NCBI GenBank assembly: GCA_025774555.1
Contig: JALGVT010000060.1
Location: 1-35,640 of the forward strand
From: a candidate division LCP-89 bacterium
GTDB lineage: Bacteria > Electryoneota > B3-LCP
Length of the DNA: 35,640 bases
Direction of reading: 5' to 3'
The first letter of the stretch is position 1; each line of letters begins with the position of its first letter. Below are positions 7,533-15,624 of this stretch, piece by piece. The notes beneath the pieces are model-generated. The model made no database searches. It had not been told where the DNA came from and worked only from the letters and a program-made list of their open reading frames with translations. A program made the translations under genes and the position numbers.

Positions 7533-8657
7533 TTATTGACCCTGTAACTCTTGTTTCAACAGTTCCAGATCTTCTTCGGCTTCCTTGCGCTCAGCCTTGA
7601 TCTTTTCAAGCTCGATGTCTATATATTCGAGACCTTCCTGATCATCTACCACCCATTCAAAGAGGCTTTTGCGGTCGCGCAACAATTTGCGCGTCATTTT
7701 GGGATCGCCTGCCTCGGCGAAAGTTGGTTGACGGAAGAAAGTCGTGGATGGGCTGAAGGATATGACACCATTCAGCCTCCATGCGGGGTAATTGGGGTAA
7801 TCGTCCGGCAGTTGAGGTTCAGTTGTGTCTTCCTCCTCATAAAGCAGGACGTCGCCTGCCAACATAATACTTAGACCGTAGAACATTTTGTAGCGAATCC
7901 CGGCTGTAGCCCACATGCTATTCTCTCTGCTGAAGACATATTTTTCCGGGTAATTCGTGAAGAAATTACCTGTCTGTTCCAGTGAGAAGTCGAACTTTTG
8001 TGTCGGATAGACATAACCCAAACCATAGACTACCTGCTGGGCGGCTTTAAAGGCACTTTTACCGGTGCCTGCATCGTTGTGGTTCAGGTATCCGAGGTTA
8101 AAGTGGAAAGCAGCGGCGTTTTCCTCGTACAGCGGGTTAGCGAAATAAGAAACCAGCATGTCAATCTTCCATTCGATGCCGCTGCTTACATACGGTTCGA
8201 GATAGATGTTATCGACAACGCCGGTTCTGTATCTCAACTGGTTTAAAACGCCAAATTTGAAATAGGCATTTCCGATTGTGAACGGATAATTCCCCAGTTT
8301 AACGCGCAGAAACGTGTCGTCCGGGATCTGTTCAAGAGTATTCGGATCGATTGCCGAAAAGTTAAGATCCTGATAGAGGATCTGTGTAAAACCCAACTCG
8401 ACATGTTTGCTGAATCCGAAATTAAAAGATACAGCTCCGGTTCCATTCGTCAATGTAAATTCATCGAAACTCTGCGCATAGCCGCGCGAATGCAGCTTGA
8501 TGTTCAATGCACCTGGCTGCAGCAGCGTCGAGAATTGAACGATCGATAGACCTTTACCGCCGGATAACTGCGATGCGCCTGCTGTCGTTATCGAGAAAAG
8601 AACCCCAATCATTGCGATAATCAGGACACAGCGTGAACCGCCTGTTCGCATACCCAT
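7533..8657 (-). CDS. Outer-membrane beta-barrel protein with C-terminal coiled coil
   Basis: 374 residues. Residues 1-29 form a signal peptide (CVLIIAMIGVLFSITTAGASQ). The middle consists of alternating aromatic strands typical of a transmembrane barrel, such as GAVSFNFGFSKHVELGFTQILYQ, NAYFKFGVLNQLRYRTG, AAFHFNLGYLNHN and MWATAGIRYKMFYGLSIMLAGD. The last 28 residues (DIELEKIKAERKEAEEDLELLKQELQGQ) are a charged heptad-like coiled coil, an unusual tail for a barrel that would lie in the periplasm. No specific family is recognised. It lies downstream, on the same strand, of the sugar-modification genes but a terminator and a candidate promoter separate them. Confidence 0.75.
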   Translation of the reverse strand: MGMRTGGSRCVLIIAMIGVLFSITTAGASQLSGGKGLSIVQFSTLLQPGALNIKLHSRGYAQSFDEFTLTNGTGAVSFNFGFSKHVELGFTQILYQDLNFSAIDPNTLEQIPDDTFLRVKLGNYPFTIGNAYFKFGVLNQLRYRTGVVDNIYLEPYVSSGIEWKIDMLVSYFANPLYEENAAAFHFNLGYLNHNDAGTGKSAFKAAQQVVYGLGYVYPTQKFDFSLEQTGNFFTNYPEKYVFSRENSMWATAGIRYKMFYGLSIMLAGDVLLYEEEDTTEPQLPDDYPNYPAWRLNGVISFSPSTTFFRQPTFAEAGDPKMTRKLLRDRKSLFEWVVDDQEGLEYIDIELEKIKAERKEAEEDLELLKQELQGQ

Positions 8658-8695
8658 CCTATCCCCCTTTCATAGTCATCATGCTTATCGCTAAT

Positions 8696-8724
8696 ACAAT
8701 AAATAAAAAAGCCGGCTAAGTCAA
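8696..8724 (-). promoter_or_regulatory. Candidate promoter of the barrel gene
   Basis: On the minus strand TTGACT (8724-8719), 17 bases, then TATTGT (8701-8696), 39 bases before the start codon. The -10 box is only a fair match and the site overlaps the upstream terminator. Confidence 0.35.
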
Positions 8725-8755
8725 GAAAAAGTTGTCGTTTTTCATCCTTAGCCGG
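8701..8755 (-). terminator. Intrinsic terminator after the methyltransferase gene
   Basis: On the minus strand CCGGCTAAG, a 26-base loop, CTTAGCCGG, then CTTTTTTATTT. It closes the two-gene glycosyltransferase-methyltransferase unit. Confidence 0.7.
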
Positions 8756-8853
8756 GATAAGTGATAGAACTTTGTTGCGCTGTGCTCCGTGATGTTTATG
8801 TGTTAATTAAATATCTGTAATTCAGCAGTTTAATGCTATGTTGTGGCTTATAT

Positions 8854-9831
8854 TTATCTGAATGAATCGTGTGAAACGACAGGAATCGGTTCCTGTTCTT
8901 CAATGTGGAATACATTCGATATCCGTTTTTCATCCGGTTTCGCGTAAATTCTGAAGTATCGAGCCTGCGGCGAAACTGAGACGGAAGGGATCTCAGTTAG
9001 CATACCTTCGCAAACTCGAGGAAAGGGAGTTTCTTCAACGTAAGACGTTAGCCGGACGGTCTGTTTTGTGGTAAAGGAGGAGACCTTCAATACTCTATAC
9101 CCGCACTGTTCCAGCATTTGAGCCAAAGAGTCCGGCGTGAAGAACCAGCGGGGGAAATTCGTTCCTAACAGATAATATCCATCTCCATACAGCGGAAAAT
9201 CCCAATCTCTGCAATCCGGTGTGGAAATAACAAGCACACCGTTCTGGTGCAGCGATCTCTCAAACTGTTTCAGGGATGCTATCGGATTTTCGGTACGCTC
9301 GAGGAAATTATCAAGGCGAATGACGTTATATCTGTCGGCGAGATGATTTCTTGCAGGTAATAAGTCATGCGCAGTTGGTAGATCATTCTGGATGTCATCA
9401 GAGGTCTCCGATTGCCAGCCGCAGATTCTCGCTGTCTCTATGATGTCTGTACAGTCTCCGCCGATATTGAGGAAAGTCCCCGGAGGCTGAGTAAACTGAC
9501 TAATCTCTTCAATCTCTCTCTGACCGTTTTCAGGAATGTCAAAGAATTCCGGAATGTATTTGATGGCGGGGTGAGAGTAGGATTCGCTCTCTCCCCCCAG
9601 TGTGCTATGCCGCGGCGAGAGCGAATAGTTGGTGTCAGAAGAGGGGTGCATATTGAACGCTAACCCGCATTTCTTACAACGGGTGATGGCGATACGATTC
9701 TGAGAATGATCCGCTTCGTCATCCGGCTGAAATCCATCGGCCTCGGGATTCTGCTTTACACCGTCAGCGAAATTAACAGTGAATTCATTTCCACCGCACA
9801 GTATGCAGGATCGATCCCGGTTTCCCCCCAT
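8854..9831 (-). CDS. SAM-dependent methyltransferase with N-terminal zinc ribbon
   Basis: 325 residues; ATG with GGGAG upstream. C9-x2-C12 (CILCGG) and C52-x2-C55 (CKKCGLAFN) form an N-terminal zinc ribbon like that of sugar C-methyltransferases and related class I methyltransferases. TFLNIGGDCTDIIETARICGW (from residue 119) is a degenerate motif I, since the usual E/DxGxGxG is weakened to NIGGD. The later parts YNVIRLDNFLERTENPIASL and NGVLVISTPDCRDWDFPLYG...WFFTPDSLAQMLEQCGY match Methyltransf_23-type proteins that act on nucleotide sugars or glycans. It is 36 bases downstream of a glycosyltransferase on the same strand, suggesting joint work on a surface glycan. The weak motif I raises doubt about activity. 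Confidence 0.75.
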   Translation of the reverse strand: MGGNRDRSCILCGGNEFTVNFADGVKQNPEADGFQPDDEADHSQNRIAITRCKKCGLAFNMHPSSDTNYSLSPRHSTLGGESESYSHPAIKYIPEFFDIPENGQREIEEISQFTQPPGTFLNIGGDCTDIIETARICGWQSETSDDIQNDLPTAHDLLPARNHLADRYNVIRLDNFLERTENPIASLKQFERSLHQNGVLVISTPDCRDWDFPLYGDGYYLLGTNFPRWFFTPDSLAQMLEQCGYRVLKVSSFTTKQTVRLTSYVEETPFPRVCEGMLTEIPSVSVSPQARYFRIYAKPDEKRISNVFHIEEQEPIPVVSHDSFR

Positions 9832-9867
9832 GACATACTCCCTGTTTGCCGGTTAACTATTCTGGGC

Positions 9868-11769
9868 TTACTGCAATTTTTCCAGTTGATCAGCCGGTAT
9901 CTCTTCCGTTGATTTCTGAAGTCTATTCAACACCATGCTCCGCAGGGCTTTCTTCGGAACCGATTCATTATCCTCCACAACGTAGCCGACAGGTGCATTG
10001 GAATCTATTTGGATAGCGCTAAGTGTGTCTTTTTGCATTTCACGCAGAGCCAGTTTAGTTTCACCCAGACTCTCCAGACAGGCTGCATTTTGCTGATGGA
10101 AATATTGCGGACATTCATCTGATGGTTCACGTAGATATTCTCTTAGTTCCAACCTGTAGTAATCCCGCTTATCCTGTTTTCCGACAAAATTGTAAAGCTG
10201 TGACAGCCGGATATGAGTGCGCATTCCAGAAAAGCGGTTGCAGGCGTGGTGATAGGTAAACAGCTCCTGGTTGACGTTTTCTTCGAGTCTTGCTATCAGT
10301 TTTTCAGCGCCTTCAACATATCCCAGATCGATGTAGAAGGCTGCCAGTTTTTCCAGTAGTTTCATATCCAACAGTGGAAACTGTTCGAGAAAACGATCGG
10401 CTAATACCTTCTCCAGCGGTCTGACGAACATCGCCAACGGCGTTGATTCTACCGGGACAAGACAGAGCTTTTCAAGGATGTCAACCTGCACGTTGATGGG
10501 GAAACCATCCATCAGATTGGCGGCTTCGGTGATTCCAAATTCAGCATCGGGCTTCAAGTAGAGGTTGCGGATATTCTGCTGCAGATTAACGTAGTCATTC
10601 GCAAGTTCAACTAATGATTGCGTTTTGGATTTACTTTTTTTTGCCTCTGAGAATTCCTTGATCTTCTTTTTAAGCGTATTGATAAAGGGCGGCATAAACT
10701 GGTTCAGGTTGCCACGGTTTTCGATACATTTTCTGGCAACAGAACCAAGCTTCTTGCGAATTTTTTCCTGCGCCAGCAGATCCGTCAAAGCCTGCGCGAA
10801 GGATTCGGGGTTTTTCGGTTCTGCGAGTCTGCCGCTGCGTTCGTCGCGAATCAGGTCATTGATGCCCGGGATGTCCGTGCCGGCGATGGCGAGTCCCTGA
10901 GCCATAGCTTCGATGAAGGGAATTGAATTGCTTTCAAAATGAGTGCTCAACGCATAGATATCAGTAGCACAAAGGATGTCGATGTGATCGCCGGGATCAT
11001 CCATGATGGTTACTTGATCCTGCAGCCTTAAGGCGTACACCTTTTCAGCCAGCCTGCTTCGTTCGGGTCCGTCACCTACCAACATCAGAATAAAGTCGCT
11101 ACCGCACTGCTTCAGCAGAGCGCACGCTTCCAACAGCGTGTCGTAATCTCGTCTGCGGTCGAAAGGGGCGATCATGGTTATCATCTTCATTTCAGTATCG
11201 ACATGAAGCCCGTTCCGCAAGCGGCGGCGGTCTTCTTTGGTCAACTGTATATAAGTAGTATCCGCTGAATGCGGCAGAAGATTGCCAACCTTTTTAGATA
11301 ATTGAGGCAGCGATTGCGTCAGTGTGCGCTGTAAATTTCGCGTCGCAGGGAGGATTAAATCGCAGAAGTAAAGCGAGGATAGTTCCTCAAATGATGCAAG
11401 CAGGCTGGGCTGATCATCCACTTCAGCGACGACGACAGGAACGCCGGCTGCCTTTGCCGCTATCAGGAATGAAGCAGCCGTTTCATCGGGCACTGCAGCC
11501 ATAGCTACGTCGGGCACTTTGCCTTGAAAGGATGCCTTAAACGGATCGATGCTGTTCAGAGCATCTTCCAGAGGCAGCGGTTCTATATCTATGCCGGTCA
11601 GTTCGATGCCGCTGTCAGTAAAAGCTCCTGCACCGCTCTTCCCACCATTAAGGTAAGTGACACCTACCTGGAATTCATTCTTGAGAAAAGGCATTCTCCG
11701 TGCGATTTCAACAGCTTTTTCGTCATGCAAATCTTTTATGAAGACCTGGATTTTGAGTTTAGCGCTCAC
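9868..11769 (-). CDS. GT4-type glycosyltransferase with long helical C-terminal extension
   Basis: 633 residues from a GTG start with AGAGAGG upstream. The C-terminal GT-B half (about 195-370) is clear: MITMIAPFDRRRDYDTLLEA, LMLVGDGPERSRLAEKV, ILCATDIYALSTHFESNSIPFIEAMAQGLAIAGTDIPGINDLI. The E-x7-E motif (ESNSIPFIE) binds the donor nucleotide sugar. The N-terminal acceptor half is more divergent. Residues from about 380 to 633 are an extra, mostly helical region with TPR-like stretches (LEKLAAFYIDLGYVEGAEKLIARLEENV...) not part of the usual enzyme and possibly a protein-binding module. Donor and acceptor are unknown. It is the first gene of a unit with the zinc-ribbon methyltransferase. Confidence 0.85.
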   Translation of the reverse strand: MSAKLKIQVFIKDLHDEKAVEIARRMPFLKNEFQVGVTYLNGGKSGAGAFTDSGIELTGIDIEPLPLEDALNSIDPFKASFQGKVPDVAMAAVPDETAASFLIAAKAAGVPVVVAEVDDQPSLLASFEELSSLYFCDLILPATRNLQRTLTQSLPQLSKKVGNLLPHSADTTYIQLTKEDRRRLRNGLHVDTEMKMITMIAPFDRRRDYDTLLEACALLKQCGSDFILMLVGDGPERSRLAEKVYALRLQDQVTIMDDPGDHIDILCATDIYALSTHFESNSIPFIEAMAQGLAIAGTDIPGINDLIRDERSGRLAEPKNPESFAQALTDLLAQEKIRKKLGSVARKCIENRGNLNQFMPPFINTLKKKIKEFSEAKKSKSKTQSLVELANDYVNLQQNIRNLYLKPDAEFGITEAANLMDGFPINVQVDILEKLCLVPVESTPLAMFVRPLEKVLADRFLEQFPLLDMKLLEKLAAFYIDLGYVEGAEKLIARLEENVNQELFTYHHACNRFSGMRTHIRLSQLYNFVGKQDKRDYYRLELREYLREPSDECPQYFHQQNAACLESLGETKLALREMQKDTLSAIQIDSNAPVGYVVEDNESVPKKALRSMVLNRLQKSTEEIPADQLEKLQ

Positions 11770-12036
11770 TTTAACCTCTCTATTTTGCCTTGAAGAAACT
11801 AATATTACCCTAAATCAGCGAATCCCGGCGTGCATCCGAGGTTAAAGCAAAAGCTGTGCCCGTTATATTATATTAGACATTATCTTCGATATATACGATG
11901 ATTATCTGATATGTTTGCGTTTCGCAGGGGGATATAAAGAGGTAGAATTCACCGGATACAGCCGGTCTTGGCGAGATGAATGGCGAATAACTGCCACTGG
12001 TGTCGATGTGTGGTTTCAGATTGGATCCTGTAGATG
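11770..12036. other. Divergent-looking gap without a recognised gene
   Basis: Upstream region of the glycosyltransferase. An AT-rich patch (11870-11900) offers a TATAAT-like box on the minus strand, but no matching -35 box was found. No coding signal or repeat family is visible. Confidence 0.4.
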
Positions 12037-12070
12037 AAAAAAGGGCGATCCCGATGGATCGGGACGCCCT
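12037..12070 (-). terminator. Intrinsic terminator after the Asp-box protein gene
   Basis: On the minus strand AGGGCG-TCCCGA / TCGGGA-CGCCCT stem with a TCCA loop and one bulged base, followed by TTTTTT (12042-12037). Confidence 0.85.
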
Positions 12071-12093
12071 GGCTAACTGCTAACCGCTAACTG

Positions 12094-13134
12094 CTATTTC
12101 AACAAGACCATCTTACCACTTGCCGTAGTCGGGGTCGCCCCTGACCCCGACATTTTATCAGCAGTAAGTCGATAAATGTAAATCCCCGACGGCAACCCCG
12201 AACCATCGAAGGTGATGTGGTGGGCGCCGGGAGAGTAATTCCCCGTAATCGGGGTCGTCCCCGACCTCGATAAGGACGAGGCACGCCTCGCCCTTACATT
12301 CCTCCCGTGAATATCAAACACATCCAACTTCACCTGGCTTGCAACTTGCAACTGGAAACTGATAACTGTTGTCGGATTGAAGGGATTAGGATACACTCTG
12401 GATGTGATATATGAATGGGGCTGGTTTTTGCTGGCCGATTCTTTTGTGCCTACATTCCAGCAGCGCTGGTGAAGCGAATAATTACCTTGCAGAATCAGGG
12501 GTGTGGTGGGGATGGAATCGACCGGCACTGAGTGGTATTTCACCTGATTGAAGGACCATGTTCCTTCATCCCAGAGCACCGATCCGGCGTCGCGATCCAA
12601 AACATAAGATAGATGGCATTCGTCATCGACTATTTCAGCCATAGACGGATTGATCTCGGATAGACATTCATCGGGTAGTGCGCCAGCCGGGGAGGTTGTC
12701 CGGGTGACATTGGTTCCAACTGACCAATCTTCACCGCCATTTGTGGAGACCGATATTTCCACATCGGCTGAATAATAGCCACCCTGGGATACGGTCGAGG
12801 TGTCGTAACGCTGGTACAGGCAATAGAGATAGCCGGTGTTTGAATCCTGCGCCATAATCGGTCGGCTGATGCTGGCGTTCCAGGCGCCGCAGTGCAAGGC
12901 TTCGTACCATCCGTCAGCCACAGCCTGCGCTTCTGAAGGAAATTCTTCAGACCAGTGCCAGAGTAGTCTCGAATCGGTGGGCGCGTGACCTCCACCGTAA
13001 TAATAATATCCCAAGGTCGTAAAGACGGCGTGAACCCAATTATTCTGATCGATAAAGAGCTGAAGATCGTTGTAGGGGCGCAAGGTATCCATGTTCGCCA
13101 TAGCCGAATCGGCGGGTGGCAGGGACAGCTTCAC
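12094..13134 (-). CDS. Secreted Asp-box-type protein with T9SS sorting domain, 5' end lost
   Basis: 346 residues from GTG 13134. There is no signal peptide, although a T9SS C-terminal domain demands export through the Sec pathway; the frame extends only 14 residues further upstream before a stop. The 5' part is therefore probably missing. The body has a BNR/Asp-box motif (STNGGEDWS) and a WNASISRPIMAQDSNTGYLYCLYQRYD segment of a beta-propeller of sialidase-like shape. The C-terminal domain starts VYPNPFNPTTVISFQL and ends SGKMVLLK. Two palindromic elements lie inside this domain in frame: 12248-12296 (read as RARRASSLSRSGTTPI) and 12128-12151 (SGSGATPT). Enzymatic function cannot be assigned. 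Confidence 0.75.
   Translation of the reverse strand: MKLSLPPADSAMANMDTLRPYNDLQLFIDQNNWVHAVFTTLGYYYYGGGHAPTDSRLLWHWSEEFPSEAQAVADGWYEALHCGAWNASISRPIMAQDSNTGYLYCLYQRYDTSTVSQGGYYSADVEISVSTNGGEDWSVGTNVTRTTSPAGALPDECLSEINPSMAEIVDDECHLSYVLDRDAGSVLWDEGTWSFNQVKYHSVPVDSIPTTPLILQGNYSLHQRCWNVGTKESASKNQPHSYITSRVYPNPFNPTTVISFQLQVASQVKLDVFDIHGRNVRARRASSLSRSGTTPITGNYSPGAHHITFDGSGLPSGIYIYRLTADKMSGSGATPTTASGKMVLLK
12128..12151 (-). repeat. 24-bp palindromic element inside coding sequence
   Basis: GTCGGGGTC, GCCCCT, GACCCCGAC: a perfect 9-bp inverted repeat, 8 codons long, read as SGSGATPT between YRLTADKM and TASGKMVLLK. Same family as 15291-15314, 17040-17063, 20686-20709, 28941-28964 and 32497-32520. Confidence 0.85.
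12248..12296 (-). repeat. Composite of two palindromes inside coding sequence
   Basis: 12248-12271 is a 24-bp ATCGGGGTC...GACCTCGAT relative of the element at 12128. 12271-12296 is TAAGGACGAGGC, AC, GCCTCGCCCTTA, related to the GGGCGAGG palindromes of the gaps. Both are translated in the first loop of the sorting domain, which is about 12 residues longer than in the protease at 13612. Confidence 0.7.
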
Positions 13135-13306
13135 CCGAAGGGTGCCGACGCAGTCGGGATGTCCCTGATGACAACCTGATTACATATTTAAATAAATTCA
13201 AAAAACAGCAAATATGTGATCTATATCGTGTTTTTGGGTATTTGATTGGTTATATTATGGTCAGCGGTAAGAAACTAAACAGGAGAATTGCTTATACAGG
13301 TTGCCT

Positions 13307-13858
13307 ATGACTTTTGATCGTTGTTTTGTACTCGCAGCTCTCTCTCTATTTTTACTGTCAACGGCTCTCTTAGCAGTGCCTCTGCATCCAGAAACTGAAG
13401 CAGAACTGCGCGCCTCCGGGCAGTTTGAGATCGCCAGAGCCGCTTACCTCGAAGCGCATAATCGAGGCATGAACCAGCCGACCTCTCGTCCCATCGACCT
13501 GAAGGCAATGGGCGCGCTGGACAATACTGAACTCCATATACTGACCATCCTGGTGGATTTCGCTGATAATCCCGCCAATACCATTTCCTATTCCGCCGAT
13601 CACTACGAAGAGATGCTAGTCTCCGCGATTACTACCTCGAGAACTCTTGCGGCGACGTCGATATCGTCGGTGAAGTGGCTGGCTGGTACCGTATGCCGCA
13701 GCCCTATTCTTACTACACTAATAACTATTACGGCTACGGATCATATCCGCAGAATGCTCAGAAGCTGGTGGAAGACGCCGTCTGGGCGGCTGATCCCTAT
13801 ATCGATTTTTCACGTTATGACAACGATAACAATGGTTACGTGGATGCCTTGTTTATAG
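13307..13858 (+). CDS. M6 family metalloprotease, N-terminal fragment (frameshifted)
   Basis: ATG 13307 with AGG upstream. Residues 1-25 are a signal peptide (CFVLAALSLFLLSTALLAV), followed by a propeptide-like region and the conserved start of the M6 domain (LHILTILVDFADNPANTISYSADHYEEM). Homology ends at about 13614; the rest to 13858 is out of frame and does not resemble a protein family. The protease continues in another frame from 13612. Relative to family members about eight to ten residues (the usual LFS...GTYPTG stretch before SLRDYY) are missing at the junction, so a short deletion caused the shift, or the assembly is wrong there. Confidence 0.8.
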   Translation: MTFDRCFVLAALSLFLLSTALLAVPLHPETEAELRASGQFEIARAAYLEAHNRGMNQPTSRPIDLKAMGALDNTELHILTILVDFADNPANTISYSADHYEEMLVSAITTSRTLAATSISSVKWLAGTVCRSPILTTLITITATDHIRRMLRSWWKTPSGRLIPISIFHVMTTITMVTWMPCL

Positions 13859-15348
13859 TCCATGCCGGTCGGGGCGCTGAATCCACCGGCAACGTCAATG
13901 ACATCTGGTCTCACGCCTGGACGACTGTCAATATGCCTTATGTCGATGGGGTGTACGCCTCTTCTTATGGTATTGAACCTGAAGACGGGCAGATCGGCGT
14001 GTTCGGGCACGAGTTGGGGCATGCTCTGTTTGGACTTTATGATCTCTACGATCTGGGTTTTGATTCCTACGGCACGGGCTCCTGGTCGATGATGTCAGTA
14101 GGTTGCTGGGGCGGCGGCGGCGCGCTGCCGGTGCATTTCGACGCCTGGAGCAAGATTAGAGCAGGTTTTGCTGAAGCGATCAATGTCACGTCCGATGAAT
14201 TGTGCGTGGAGATTCCGCAGGTTGAAGATTCCAACGTAATCTATCGCCTCTGGTCGCAGGGAACCATAGCAAGCCAGTATTTCCTGGTCGAAAACCGCCA
14301 GCAGGTCGGTTTCGACGTCTCGCTGCCCGGCAGCGGTCTGCTTATCTATCACATAGATGAAACCCGCGCTACCAACAACGATCAGTGGTATCCCGGCTAC
14401 ACATTTTCCGGGAACTACCGGGTTGCCATTGAACAGGCAGATGGCGATTGGGACCTGGAGCGTAACTACAATCCCGGTGATGCAGGCGATCCCTGGTCGT
14501 TAACAAATAACGCGGCGTGTTTCGATGTGTACGGTACGCCGGACAGCAAAGATTACGGTTTCCAGCATACTGACGTATCCATCAGCAGTATTACGCCTTC
14601 GGCTGCCTACATGCACGCCGATTTTGAAGTGGGTATCCTGGTGCAGAGTGGACAGGAAATTACTATGACGCCCGCATCTTCCAATATGGTTGTGCCTGAT
14701 GAAGGCGGCAATATCGATTATCACCTCGAACTAATGAATCACGAAGCGGTCAGTGTGCAGTTGCAGTACTGGGTGACTGTAACTCTGCAGAATGGTTCGA
14801 CTTCGGGACCCTTGACCGGACCGGCTGCTTTGAATCTGCCCGCCAATAACTCCATCGTCATTGATTTTTCACAGACCGTTCCCGGTCATGCGCCTGCTGG
14901 TGAATACCGTTTGACTGCTTATATGGGAACTTATCCTGCTGTGGTCGAGGATTCCGCATCGTTTAGCTTCCGCAAAGGGAAATATTCCTACATTGGAATT
15001 TCAAATCCGCAGCTTGACGGCTGGTCTTCGACCGGTGGATTCGCACAGGCAGAGCTTCCGACACAATTGATCCTGCATGGCGCTTATCCCAACCCGTTCA
15101 ATCCGACAACGGCTATCAGCTATCAGCTTTCAGCAGCCAGCTTCGTGAAATTGACGGTTCACGATGTCTCCGGACGGAAGGTTGCTGATCTGGTCAACGG
15201 CAGTCATGAAGCAGGCGTTCACGAGGTTACCTTCGACGCTTCGAACTTAGCTTCCGGCATCTATCTCTACCGCCTCACTGTTGATGAAACGTCGGGATCA
15301 GGGGCGACCCCAACTATGATGGCAGGCAAGATGATGCTGGTGAAGTAA
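13612..15348 (+). CDS. M6 family (immune inhibitor A-like) metalloprotease, main fragment with T9SS sorting domain
   Basis: In-frame homology starts at 13612 with DASLRDYYLENSCGDVDIVGEVAGWYRMP; there is no ribosome site here, so translation depends on the fragment at 13307. The zinc site is GHELGHALFGLYDLYD, with HELGH at 14008-14022, followed by GTGSWSMMSVGCWGG, whose SMM is the met-turn of M6 proteases. QYFLVENRQQVGFDVSLPGSGLLIYHID is the conserved substrate-side segment. After about residue 330 come beta-rich linker domains and a C-terminal T9SS domain from HGAYPNPFNPTTAISYQL to AGKMMLVK, containing the SGSGATPT palindrome (15291-15314). A secreted peptidase, if the break is an artefact. 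Confidence 0.88.
   Translation, partial: DASLRDYYLENSCGDVDIVGEVAGWYRMPQPYSYYTNNYYGYGSYPQNAQKLVEDAVWAADPYIDFSRYDNDNNGYVDALFIVHAGRGAESTGNVNDIWSHAWTTVNMPYVDGVYASSYGIEPEDGQIGVFGHELGHALFGLYDLYDLGFDSYGTGSWSMMSVGCWGGGGALPVHFDAWSKIRAGFAEAINVTSDELCVEIPQVEDSNVIYRLWSQGTIASQYFLVENRQQVGFDVSLPGSGLLIYHIDETRATNNDQWYPGYTFSGNYRVAIEQADGDWDLERNYNPGDAGDPWSLTNNAACFDVYGTPDSKDYGFQHTDVSISSITPSAAYMHADFEVGILVQSGQEITMTPASSNMVVPDEGGNIDYHLELMNHEAVSVQLQYWVTVTLQNGSTSGPLTGPAALNLPANNSIVIDFSQTVPGHAPAGEYRLTAYMGTYPAVVEDSASFSFRKGKYSYIGISNPQLDGWSSTGGFAQAELPTQLILHGAYPNPFNPTTAISYQLSAASFVKLTVHDVSGRKVADLVNGSHEAGVHEVTFDASNLASGIYLYRLTVDETSGSGATPTMMAGKMMLVK
15291..15314 (+). repeat. 24-bp palindromic element inside coding sequence
   Basis: GTCGGGATC, AGGGGC, GACCCCAAC, translated SGSGATPT between YRLTVDET and MMAGKMMLVK, the same position and frame as in the genes at 12094 and 15625. 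Confidence 0.8.
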
Positions 15349-15560
15349 GGTAAAAGGTAAAAGGCAAAAGGTAAAATGATCCCCCCAGCCTCCCTTAATT
15401 AAGGGAAAGTTAGGGGGTATCCGTTTTAGAGGGCTGTTTCCAAAGGGACAATGTCATTCTGAGCAAAGGTCCGAAGGACTCCTGTGGAGACTCCTTCGGG
15501 GCGCCGACCCGGCGGGGGAAGCCCCCACTTTTTATCTCATTATGCTGTTATCGTAACGAA
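15349..15560. repeat. Gap filled with degenerate repeats
   Basis: Contains a short AAGGTAAAAGGC microrepeat, a CCTTAATTAAGG palindrome with flanking C- and G-runs (15380-15417), a partial start of the GGGCTGT...CCAAAG mobile repeat, and GGCGGGGGAAGCCCCCAC (15511-15528). No gene seen. Confidence 0.6.
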
Positions 15561-15563
15561 CTG

Positions 15564-15592
15564 TTGACATTCTGTGAAAAATCTGTTATATT
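15564..15592 (+). promoter_or_regulatory. Promoter of the propeller protein gene
   Basis: TTGACA (15564-15569), 17 bases, TATATT (15587-15592); the transcript would start near 15599, about 26 bases before the chosen start codon. Confidence 0.8.
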
Positions 15593-15624
15593 TCTGCAAC
15601 GAAATCCATCCCATGAGGCAAAGC

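Noticed and set aside
8701..8755. Protein-binding operator at the CCGGCTAAG inverted repeat
   Set aside because: The T run after the stem on the minus strand makes an intrinsic terminator the simpler explanation.
15574..15612. Start of the propeller protein at 15574
   Set aside because: This codon lies inside the TTGACA-17-TATATT promoter; the signal peptide begins at 15625 after a ribosome site.
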